Source: Gemmatimonadota bacterium (GTDB taxonomy: Bacteria; Latescibacterota; UBA2968; UBA8231). Taken from it: 64,000 bases of DNA. The notes beneath the pieces were generated by a model. It searched no databases and was not told the origin of the DNA. It saw only the letters and a list, made by a program, of their open reading frames with translations. Where the stretch lies: contig VXOR01000086.1 of NCBI GenBank assembly GCA_009840005.1, positions 32,613-96,612 on the forward strand. The letters are read 5' to 3'. This document shows, in pieces, positions 35,878 to 43,340 of this stretch (its first letter is position 1; each line of letters opens with the position of its first letter). Made by a program: the position numbers and the translations under genes.

Positions 35878-36819
35878 CTACGGTTTCTGAGCCCCGTTCG
35901 TCTCGACGTACACCGAAAACAACGACTGCGAACAGGTTATGAACAGCCGGTTCTTCTTAGCGCCGCCGAAGCAGAGGTTGGCGCAGGGCGCTGGCAGATG
36001 AATCTTGCCGATCAAGGTGCCGTCGGGAGCAAAACAATGCACGCCGTCGTAGCCGTCGCCCCCCCAGCAGGCCCCCGACCACAGGTTGCCATCCACATCC
36101 GTGCGGACCCCGTCCGACGAGCCAATCCCCATGTCCGCGAACACGCGCCCGTTTGCAAGGCGGTCGCCGTGGACGTCGAAAACGCGGATGTGAGTGGGGT
36201 ATTCGGGGCCGTCGGAGCGCCCGGTATCGACGATGTAGAGCAGCGACTCATCCGGGCTGAAGCAGAGGCCGTTGGGCCGCTGGAAATCTCCTGCTACCAC
36301 CGTCGCTTCTCCCGTATCCGGGTCGAGACGGTACACATTAGCGACATTCTCGAACGTATCCCGATGCCCCTCGTAGTCCATTAGAATGCCGTAACCAGGG
36401 TCCGTGAACCAGATCGATCCATCGGACTTCACCACAATGTCGTTGGGGGCGTTCAACCGCTTACCCTCGAACTGGTCCATCAACACAGTGATTGAACCGT
36501 CGTATTCCGTCCGCGTGACTCGGCGCGCGTCGTGTTCGCACGACAGCAATCGCCCTTGGAGATCGCGCGTGTTGCCATTGGTGTTGTTCGATGGCTTGCG
36601 GAAGACCGAGACCTCTCCGGTCTCCTCTTCCCACTTGAGAATGCGGTTGTTGGGGATGTCGCTGAACAGTAGATAGCGGCCGTCGCCAAACCACACGGGG
36701 CCTTCGAGCCAGCGCCCACCGGTCCAGAGCATTTCGAGGGCGGCATTGGCCAACTTGTACTTAGCGAAGCGCTTGTCGAGCACCTCAATGCGGCGGTCTG
36801 GATACCTCACAATTTCCAT
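35878..36819 (-). CDS. SMP-30/gluconolactonase family protein
   Basis: A 313-residue six-bladed propeller hydrolase. Metal-binding positions are in GRWLEGPVWFGDGRYL (Glu), LNAPNDIVVKSDGSIWFTDP (Asn) and YIVDTG (Asp), with RPNGLCFSPDESLL between. Such enzymes open aldono-lactones. Together with the enolase-superfamily dehydratase and aldehyde dehydrogenases, it fits an oxidative sugar pathway. No signal peptide is seen, so it is probably cytoplasmic. Confidence 0.9.
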   Translation of the reverse strand: MEIVRYPDRRIEVLDKRFAKYKLANAALEMLWTGGRWLEGPVWFGDGRYLLFSDIPNNRILKWEEETGEVSVFRKPSNNTNGNTRDLQGRLLSCEHDARRVTRTEYDGSITVLMDQFEGKRLNAPNDIVVKSDGSIWFTDPGYGILMDYEGHRDTFENVANVYRLDPDTGEATVVAGDFQRPNGLCFSPDESLLYIVDTGRSDGPEYPTHIRVFDVHGDRLANGRVFADMGIGSSDGVRTDVDGNLWSGACWGGDGYDGVHCFAPDGTLIGKIHLPAPCANLCFGGAKKNRLFITCSQSLFSVYVETNGAQKP

Positions 36820-36848
36820 ATCATCTTCCCGATTGAAATTAGTAGTCT

Positions 36849-37697
36849 CTAAACGCGGCGGAACTTCTGCACCCTATCGTGCAGGGTGGCTACTTCGCCG
36901 ATGTACAGCGAGCCTTCCTCATCTACCCAAATGCTGTGCGGAGAGTCGGCGAATTGCCCCGGGGCCGAGCCATCCTCACCCCAGCGGGCCAGCAGCTGCC
37001 CCTCTATATCGAAGATGCTGACGCGCGACCGAGCCTCGACTATGTACACTGTGTTGTCTGGAGTGATGAAAAGATCCATAGGCATTTCCAAGTCGGTCCA
37101 CTCGTCCAAGTAGCGGCCCTCGGAGTCAAAGCGCTGGATGCGGTTGTTTTCGCGGTCAACGGCCCAGACGCGCTCGTCGCGGTCAACCCACAAACTGTGG
37201 GGCAGGGCGAATTGCCCCGGACCCGTGCCCGCAGATCCCCACGAATGGACCAACTCTCCCGCGTCCGAAATGCGGTGGATGCGGTATTGGCCATACCCGT
37301 CGGCCACGTACAAATCCCCGGAAGGGCCGCGCATGGCTTTGGTGGGCTGGTTAAAGGGCTGGTCGGGTGCGCCCGGCACGCCCGGCGTACCCCACGTGTG
37401 GACTACTTCCCCCTGCGGATTGAAGCAGCGGATGGTGTGGCCGTCGGTATCAGCCGCGTACACTTGGTCCTCGCCGTCAACCCACAGGAGGTGGGGGTTT
37501 CCGAGCAGGTCGGCTCCCCAAGTGTCGATATAGGCCCCGTCGCGGTCGTACACCAGCAGGGCTGGGGGGTGACGGCGGCCCACAAAGACTCGGCCTTGGC
37601 TATCGGCGGCCACTCCGGGCACCACGCCGCCCATGGGGCGACCTTGGGGGCCTAGGCTCCAGCGTTCGACGACTTCATAATTATAGGTAGCGCTCAT
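36849..37697 (-). CDS. NHL-repeat beta-propeller protein
   Basis: A 282-residue protein built almost wholly of NHL-type blades. Recurring units such as NPHLLWVDGEDQVYAADTDG, HTIRCFNPQGEVVHTWG, LPHSLWVDRDERVWAVDREN and SPHSIWVDEEGSLYIGEVA are evident, about 5-6 in all. It resembles the peptidyl-alpha-hydroxyglycolate lyase-like propellers, but catalytic residues cannot be confirmed by eye. No signal peptide. It precedes the SMP-30 gene by about 30 nt on the same strand, so the two are likely co-transcribed. Confidence 0.85.
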   Translation of the reverse strand: MSATYNYEVVERWSLGPQGRPMGGVVPGVAADSQGRVFVGRRHPPALLVYDRDGAYIDTWGADLLGNPHLLWVDGEDQVYAADTDGHTIRCFNPQGEVVHTWGTPGVPGAPDQPFNQPTKAMRGPSGDLYVADGYGQYRIHRISDAGELVHSWGSAGTGPGQFALPHSLWVDRDERVWAVDRENNRIQRFDSEGRYLDEWTDLEMPMDLFITPDNTVYIVEARSRVSIFDIEGQLLARWGEDGSAPGQFADSPHSIWVDEEGSLYIGEVATLHDRVQKFRRV

Positions 37698-37820
37698 GGC
37701 ATTCCTCGCGGTTAGAGGGCAAGTGTCAATGTATATTGGTAATATGGATGGCTGCCTGCAATAGGCACGGAGCAGCTTTGACTGTATAATTCAAGCGCAA
37801 ACAAACGCAGAGGAGGAAGC

Positions 37821-38627
37821 ATGAAACTAACGAACGATCATTTCCAGACCTTTTTAGAACAGGGCTTTGTCGTAGTAGAAGATTTCTATCCAGAGGAACG
37901 CCGGGCCCAGATCGCCGAGGGCATCCGCCGGACCCTTCCTCCTTGGGAAGTGATCGCCGCCGACCCGCCCGAAAGGCGGCTCTTAAGGGACGACTTTCCC
38001 TACGCCGATATGCTCTTCAATGAATTCATCCTCGACTGGGACCTCATCGAGTTCGTCCAACGGGTGCTCGACACCGAGGACATCTTCTTCCGCTACGCCC
38101 ACAACTGGGCGCGCTACCCCGACCCCGGAGCCGAGCAGCCGAGGCTGCACATCGACAATGGCAACAACTCGCTCCTGCCGCCCACATCCGACCGGCGCTA
38201 CGGGCAGATCAGCACCTGGTACTTTCCCGAAGCTGTAGAAGAAAACCAAGCGCCGATGCAGATCGTGCCCAAGCCCTATGGCCAGGATTTGAGCAAGCGG
38301 GTTTTGCTGACCGTACCGGCGGGCACGATCATGATCTTCAACACCCACCTCTGGCACTCGGCGACCGTGTTCAAGGGCAGCGAAGGACAGCGCTATTCCG
38401 CCACCCGAATCTACGGCCGCGCCGACCACTACTGGGAGGGCGTAAGCAGCTTTACCAACCGAGGGATGCAAGATCACTTCCGGGCCTTTATCGGCCAGCT
38501 TTCGGCGCGCGAACGAGCACTTTTCCGCTTTCCGCCACCTGGCCACGAATACTACACCCAAGAGACGCTAGCCCGCCTCGAAGAGCAGTATCCGGGCTGG
38601 AATGCGCGAGGGGAGTACGATTTATGA
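37821..38627 (+). CDS. phytanoyl-CoA dioxygenase (PhyH) family protein
   Basis: A 268-residue Fe(II)/2-oxoglutarate oxygenase, distinct from the one at 29170. H-x-D is in PRLHIDNGNNSLLPP; the distal His is in FNTHLWHSATVF and the Arg in RYSATRIYGRADHY. The N-terminal FLEQGFVVVEDFYPEERRAQ is a standard PhyH start. GAGGAGG lies before the ATG. Divergent from the NHL gene. Substrate unknown. Confidence 0.87.
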   Translation: MKLTNDHFQTFLEQGFVVVEDFYPEERRAQIAEGIRRTLPPWEVIAADPPERRLLRDDFPYADMLFNEFILDWDLIEFVQRVLDTEDIFFRYAHNWARYPDPGAEQPRLHIDNGNNSLLPPTSDRRYGQISTWYFPEAVEENQAPMQIVPKPYGQDLSKRVLLTVPAGTIMIFNTHLWHSATVFKGSEGQRYSATRIYGRADHYWEGVSSFTNRGMQDHFRAFIGQLSARERALFRFPPPGHEYYTQETLARLEEQYPGWNARGEYDL

Positions 38628-38688
38628 GCGACGAATCACCATTATTTTTGTCGTAAAACGCTATCTATCAGAGAAAGGGAGTCATTTC

Positions 38689-39357
38689 ATGCAATCCCAT
38701 TTGGCTTTTCTTCATACTTCACCAGTGCATGTCGATACTTTCAATCGGCTTATAGAGGAAGCTGCTTTAGAATTACCCATTAGACATATTGTAGAAGAGC
38801 AATTTCTGACAGAGGCCCGAGACAAGGGAATCACTCAAAACTTGGATGAACGCATTCGGGGTTGTATCCTCTACGCAATCGCAGAAGGAGCAGCAGTGGT
38901 ACTCTGCACGTGTTCTACAATCGGAGCAAGTGCGGAAAAAGTAAATAACATAGCAGATGGTGTTATTGTTCGGGTCGATAGACCTATGGCTGAGAAAGCA
39001 GTTGAAATAGGTTCCCGAATTATTGTTGCTGCCGCACTCGAAAGTACAATCGCTCCAACTAGTGACCTTATTCTTGAAACCGCGAAAGCGCGTCGAAAGA
39101 ACGTTGAACTTATTGAGGTTTTTTGTAGCAATGCTTGGAGCAAATTTGAGGAGGGAAATCAAAAGGGATATTTTGGTGAAATAGCTCAGAATATAAAAGA
39201 CAAAGCACCTGAAGGAGATGTCATTGTGTTGGCACAAGCCTCTATGGCGGGAGCTACAAATTTGTGCCGAGAAATTTCAGTTCCAATCCTCAGCAGTCCT
39301 AAAATAGGCTTAATGTATGCAGCCAATGTTTGGCAACGTCAAAAAGGTGGAGTTTAA
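38689..39357 (+). CDS. Asp/Glu racemase-superfamily protein (arylmalonate decarboxylase-like)
   Basis: A 222-residue protein with the duplicated fold and one clear active-site Cys region (VVLCTCSTIGASAE); the second half has VIVLAQASMAG where a second Cys might be expected. Loss of one Cys would point to a decarboxylase or isomerase rather than a two-base racemase. The start at 38689 has AAAGGGAG upstream; the longer frame overlaps the PhyH gene. Base composition is conspicuously AT-richer than its neighbours, with many A/T third positions, suggesting recent transfer. Confidence 0.75.
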   Translation: MQSHLAFLHTSPVHVDTFNRLIEEAALELPIRHIVEEQFLTEARDKGITQNLDERIRGCILYAIAEGAAVVLCTCSTIGASAEKVNNIADGVIVRVDRPMAEKAVEIGSRIIVAAALESTIAPTSDLILETAKARRKNVELIEVFCSNAWSKFEEGNQKGYFGEIAQNIKDKAPEGDVIVLAQASMAGATNLCREISVPILSSPKIGLMYAANVWQRQKGGV

Positions 39358-39529
39358 TCTGGTCAGAGCGGCCAGTTCGTCGTAGTCGTAGATCATTTGG
39401 GTACCCATCAACAGGACACCACAATCGGCTGATTGTGACAGCGAATCGCAATCGCTGGTATTGCAGTGGTGACTCGAAAATCGAACTGCAAGCGCTACCG
39501 ACCGCGTCGGATAGTGGCCGACGGCTCCA

Positions 39530-39931
39530 TCACTCCGCCACGTGGCTCAGCACGAGATCGCGCAAAGTCACCATGCCGAGCGGGTGGCGCTCGTAGTCGA
39601 CGACCACGGCGCGGGAGAGTTCAAAGCGCACGAGTAAGCGCACCGCGTAGCGGGCGAGCATGGCCGACGGCAGGGTCAACACCGGTTTCGACATAATTTC
39701 GTACACGTTGACGCGCTCGGGTGCGCGGTTTTGGGCGATCACCTCGCGGGCGATGTCCGCGACCACGAGCAAGCCGAACTCGTCGTCGTCGTCGCGCCGA
39801 TCGACGGCGAGCGAACTGACCTCGTACTGTTTCATGAGTGCCATGGCCTCGGCCACGGTCGCAAGCCTGTCGATAGTGTAGAGTTTGGAGCCCATGACGT
39901 CTCCGACCCGGATGGTGCGTTTCTCGCTCAT
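39530..39931 (-). CDS. CBS-domain protein
   Basis: A 133-residue protein consisting of a pair of CBS motifs (VGDVMGSKLYTIDRLATVAE and VYEIMSKPVLTLPSAMLARY), an adenosyl-ligand sensor module. It is the last gene of a four-gene operon; its ATG overlaps the P-II-like stop by 4 nt. It probably regulates the DUF1538 membrane proteins upstream in response to nucleotides (inference from operon structure). Confidence 0.85.
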   Translation of the reverse strand: MSEKRTIRVGDVMGSKLYTIDRLATVAEAMALMKQYEVSSLAVDRRDDDDEFGLLVVADIAREVIAQNRAPERVNVYEIMSKPVLTLPSAMLARYAVRLLVRFELSRAVVVDYERHPLGMVTLRDLVLSHVAE

Positions 39932-40278
39932 ATTTCGTCGTCCACTTCTTCGAGGATGGTGGGAAGTTGGGTGGTGAGACCGACGGCGTCCTCAATCGGG
40001 ACCTGAAAGGCAATGCCTGCGCCGGGCTCTTGCTCAAAGCGCCCGGCATCGCGGATGCGCTCCAAAATGTCGCACGCCCGCGTCTCGACCACCAAGAACA
40101 GGACGACATCCCGTTGGGCCGCCAGATCGAGACCGAAAAAGGTCTTCTGCGGCTTTAGCCCTTCGCCGCGCACGCCAGTAATAATCGTCGCTCCGGTCGC
40201 CCCGCCAGCGCGCGCTGCATCGACCACAGTATCGGTCTTGTCGTTGCTGACCAAGGCGACAATCAGTTTCAGTTTCAT
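39928..40278 (-). CDS. P-II-like signalling protein
   Basis: A 116-residue protein related to P-II/GlnB. The first strand-helix (KLKLIVALVSNDKTDTVVDA), GATGATIITGVRGEG at the T-loop base and DVVLFLVVETRACDILERI match the ferredoxin-like trimer fold. The T-loop is short and lacks the uridylylated Tyr context of GlnB, so it is a divergent member. It lies 3 nt after a DUF1538 gene and overlaps the CBS gene. Likely a cytoplasmic regulator that docks on the membrane partners. Confidence 0.82.
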   Translation of the reverse strand: MKLKLIVALVSNDKTDTVVDAARAGGATGATIITGVRGEGLKPQKTFFGLDLAAQRDVVLFLVVETRACDILERIRDAGRFEQEPGAGIAFQVPIEDAVGLTTQLPTILEEVDDEI

Positions 40279-40281
40279 AGT

Positions 40282-41094
40282 TCAAGTCTCCTCGGAACTG
40301 TCCGGCCTCACTATTGAGGCCGCATGGTTGGCGTCCCGCCGGCGACTCATCCAGGACACCACCATAGCATAGCCCAGAACGGACATGATGGGAAAGACGC
40401 TGGCGAACGCAATGAGGCCAAATCCGTCGATCAGCGGGCTGCGCCCGGGAACCGTAGCGGCGAGCCCCAAGCCCAGCGCGGCGACCACTGGCACCGTGAC
40501 GGTGGATGTGGTGACGCCGCCGCTGTCATAGGCGAGCGGCACAATGGTCCGACTCGATCGGAAGGTCTGGGCGATCACCACTAAGTATGCGGCAATGATG
40601 TACCAGGGCAGGGGCGTACCAGTGACAATGCGAAAGCAGCCCAGCGCCACCCCCGTGGCCACCCCGATCGCCACGGCGATTCTGAGGCCCCAGGCGTTGA
40701 TCGCGCCGCCCGAGATCTCCTCGGCCTTGAGCGCGACCGCGATGAGCGAGGGCTCAGCTACTGTCGTCGCAAAGCCGATCGCCGCGGCAAAGACGTAGAC
40801 CAGCAGGTAGTCGTGCCAGTCGACGCCGTCGGCCAGACTCGCCTGCCCAATGGTCTCGGGCGCGGTGAGTTGGCGCGCCATGGTCTCGCCGATGGGGAAC
40901 AGCGCCTCCTCCAAGCCAATGAGGAAGAGCGTCAGTCCCAACAGAACGAGGACAAACCCGGTCGCGATCTGGCGCAGGTTTGGCAGGTTGCGGCGCAGCA
41001 CCGCGACCTGAAATAGAACGAGGACGCCGACAATGGGCACCACATCGAGCGCGGTGGAAAGCGCGGTGACGGCAATAGTGCGCAGAAATTCCAT
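40282..41094 (-). CDS. DUF1538 membrane protein (second paralogue)
   Basis: A 270-residue polytopic membrane protein of the DUF1538 family with about 7 hydrophobic helices. It shares with the preceding gene the blocks [54 protein letters not shown] and [17 protein letters not shown]. Transport function is presumed but unproven. The conserved Asp-Ser-Gly-Gly-Val-Thr-Thr-Ser segment looks like a substrate or ion site. It starts 1 nt after the stop of its paralogue. Confidence 0.87.
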   Translation of the reverse strand: MEFLRTIAVTALSTALDVVPIVGVLVLFQVAVLRRNLPNLRQIATGFVLVLLGLTLFLIGLEEALFPIGETMARQLTAPETIGQASLADGVDWHDYLLVYVFAAAIGFATTVAEPSLIAVALKAEEISGGAINAWGLRIAVAIGVATGVALGCFRIVTGTPLPWYIIAAYLVVIAQTFRSSRTIVPLAYDSGGVTTSTVTVPVVAALGLGLAATVPGRSPLIDGFGLIAFASVFPIMSVLGYAMVVSWMSRRRDANHAASIVRPDSSEET

Positions 41095-41095
41095 C

Positions 41096-41836
41096 TCAGA
41101 TCACCATGCCATAGGCCAGTACGAAGATCATGGGCGTCAGGCTGGCAAACGCGATGAGCCCGAAGCCGTCGACCATTGGGTTGCGTCCCCGGATTGACGT
41201 GGCGAGCCCAACGCCCAACGCGGTGACGAGCGGCACTGTGATCGTGCTAGTGGTGACGCCGCCGGAATCGTAGGCCACGCCAATGATCTCTGCGGGCGCA
41301 AACGCCGTCATTGCGGTAACCAGCACGTAGCCCCCGATGATCAGCCGGTGGATCGGCCAACCCTTGAGGATGCGCAGCACGCCGAGCACGATCGCTATGC
41401 CGACCGAGAATGCCACTACCATGCGCAACTCAAAGGCGTACGCAGCGCGCACCTCATCGTCGTCGGCAATGGCACCGGCTTCCGCTGCAACCTCGGCCGC
41501 CTCCGCAGCAATGGCGATCAGGGCCGGTTCCGCAACCGTGGTGCCAAAACCCAAGCAAAAGGCAAAAGCCAACAGCGCGGTCGCGCTCCCCTTGCGCGCA
41601 AAAGCCTGTGCAATGGCCTCGCCGAGGGGAAAGAGACCGCTTTCGAGTCCTTGGATGAAGAGCGTCAGGCCGAAGATCACGCAGACCAAACCAACGGCGA
41701 CGCGCCCTAAGTTCGGAAAGGGCTGCTGCAACACCACGAGTTGGAAGAACGCGATGACGATGATGATGGGAGCCAAATCGCGCAGCGCATCGACGAGCCG
41801 CCGCAATATCACAAGGCACACATTCCAAAGTCTCAT
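41096..41836 (-). CDS. DUF1538 membrane protein (first paralogue)
   Basis: A 246-residue DUF1538 protein, first gene of the operon. It carries the same signatures as its neighbour: [55 protein letters not shown] and [18 protein letters not shown]. An Ala/Glu/Asp-rich insertion (about residues 112-132) replaces the corresponding loop of the second paralogue. The two half-units probably assemble as a heteromer. A 164-bp spacer upstream would contain the promoter. Confidence 0.87.
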   Translation of the reverse strand: MRLWNVCLVILRRLVDALRDLAPIIIVIAFFQLVVLQQPFPNLGRVAVGLVCVIFGLTLFIQGLESGLFPLGEAIAQAFARKGSATALLAFAFCLGFGTTVAEPALIAIAAEAAEVAAEAGAIADDDEVRAAYAFELRMVVAFSVGIAIVLGVLRILKGWPIHRLIIGGYVLVTAMTAFAPAEIIGVAYDSGGVTTSTITVPLVTALGVGLATSIRGRNPMVDGFGLIAFASLTPMIFVLAYGMVI

Positions 41837-42000
41837 AGTTTTATTACAATTCAGGAAGGTTGCTTAACACATAGCCCCGCCTGTAGACCGCCTGCTGGGT
41901 ACAAGAATCCAAGTCCTAGAAAAACAGGGTAAAGCTATTTAGCTTAAAGTCAATAAGAGTTTGTTTTCTTCGTCAGCGAATCCGTTCACTGCAAAAGCAG

Positions 42001-43287
42001 CTATTCCTCCGCCTTCTTTGGATCTCGCACGAACGCAATCGACACGAGCAAGGCGACGACGGTCAGGCCAAACACACAAAGAAACGGGATCGCCGGGCTC
42101 CAAGCATAGAGCACTCCTCCAAAAAGAGCCGCTACCATCAGCGGCAAAGTAGTCAGGAACCCGGTCCCAGGGCCACCCGTCCCACCGGAGGAACTGCCGA
42201 CCGACACGGATCCGCGGCCGATAGCGGCCATCACGCGGCCGCGAATGGCGCTGGGCACTATGTCGGCCAGTAGAGCACCCATCGCCGGGCTGAAAAAGGC
42301 AGCGGCCACGCCGATGGCGCACCGAATCGCCAGCACGAATCCGAAGGAGCCAGCCAGCAGATACAGCGGCGTCGCTGCGGTGACCAGCAGCGCGGCGACG
42401 ATAAACCGCGTGCGTCCAAAGCGGTCCGTGAGAAATCCCGCCGGAATCGTCGTCAGGTTTCGCAGACCGAACTCCACTAGCAGAATCAGTCCCCACTGCG
42501 AAGCCGTCAGCCCGATGTGGGTCTTGGCGTACACCACCCAGAAGGGGCTAGCCAAGCCATTGGCGATAAAACACAGGATGATCACCACCGACACGGCCCG
42601 CAGCGAACGCGGGAACCCGCGCAGCAGTGCCGGGATGCCGGTATAGGAACGGCGCAGCGTCTGTCCGAGGTTGGCGGCGCTGATCGCTTCTGCTGGCGGC
42701 TTTCGGGTCTCGCGGATGAAGATCAAGTTGATCGTCGCACCTGCGGCGTAGGCCGCGCCCATCACCCAATAGAGGATCCGCATCCCCTCCTCGACGCCCC
42801 AAGCGTCGATCGCCACGCCAGCCACAAACGGCGCAAACAACGCCAAGCCCCCAGTCAGGGCGGTCATCGTCGCCATTCCGCGGCCCCGGTTCCCGGCAGG
42901 CAGAGAGTCGGCGACAAGTGCCGATGAGGCCGGGAAGTGGAACACGGCAAATCCCCGAATCAACATCGCCGCAGCCACCCAATCCCAACTCGGTGCCACG
43001 GCATTTATCAGCACGGCAACCGCGGAGAAATAGCCAGCCGCGGCGATCAGCCAAGCCCGGTTCATGTGGTCGGCGAGATGGCCGGCGATTGGAAATGCGA
43101 GCAGCCCGCCGAGCGGCCCCAAGGCATAGACGATCCCGACCTGTTCTGGCTCGCCACCGAGGGCCAAGACGTAGAGGGGAACGTACGGAAACACCATGGC
43201 CCGAGAAAACATGCCCAAGCTCCCCGACGCGGTAAGCACGAGGATATTGCCACGGAGGAACCCAAAAGGCCCGGCCAGCGACCGCAC
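42001..43287 (-). CDS. major facilitator superfamily transporter
   Basis: A 428-residue, 12-helix MFS permease. The loop 2-3 motif is GGLLAFPIAGHLADHMNR, and the equivalent in the second half is TIPAGFLTDRFGRTRFIVAA. A Gly/Ser-rich loop (SSSGGTGGPGTG) lies late in the protein. I start at GTG 43287, preceded by GAGG 5 nt upstream, just before the first helix (LAGPFGFLRGNILVL). The longer frame to 43419 overlaps the upstream gene's 3' end. Substrate unknown. Confidence 0.82.
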   Translation of the reverse strand: MRSLAGPFGFLRGNILVLTASGSLGMFSRAMVFPYVPLYVLALGGEPEQVGIVYALGPLGGLLAFPIAGHLADHMNRAWLIAAAGYFSAVAVLINAVAPSWDWVAAAMLIRGFAVFHFPASSALVADSLPAGNRGRGMATMTALTGGLALFAPFVAGVAIDAWGVEEGMRILYWVMGAAYAAGATINLIFIRETRKPPAEAISAANLGQTLRRSYTGIPALLRGFPRSLRAVSVVIILCFIANGLASPFWVVYAKTHIGLTASQWGLILLVEFGLRNLTTIPAGFLTDRFGRTRFIVAALLVTAATPLYLLAGSFGFVLAIRCAIGVAAAFFSPAMGALLADIVPSAIRGRVMAAIGRGSVSVGSSSGGTGGPGTGFLTTLPLMVAALFGGVLYAWSPAIPFLCVFGLTVVALLVSIAFVRDPKKAEE

Positions 43288-43340
43288 TATCACCTCAGTC
43301 CGACGAAAAAACCTGCATAAGGGGAGATCAAAGGAAGCAA

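Noticed and set aside
39358..39529. Possible tRNA-like or coding segment between the racemase-like and CBS genes
   Set aside because: A short hairpin and a protein-like reverse frame (CGVLLMGTQMIYDYDELAAL) exist, but no cloverleaf forms and the frame has no start or family; left unannotated.
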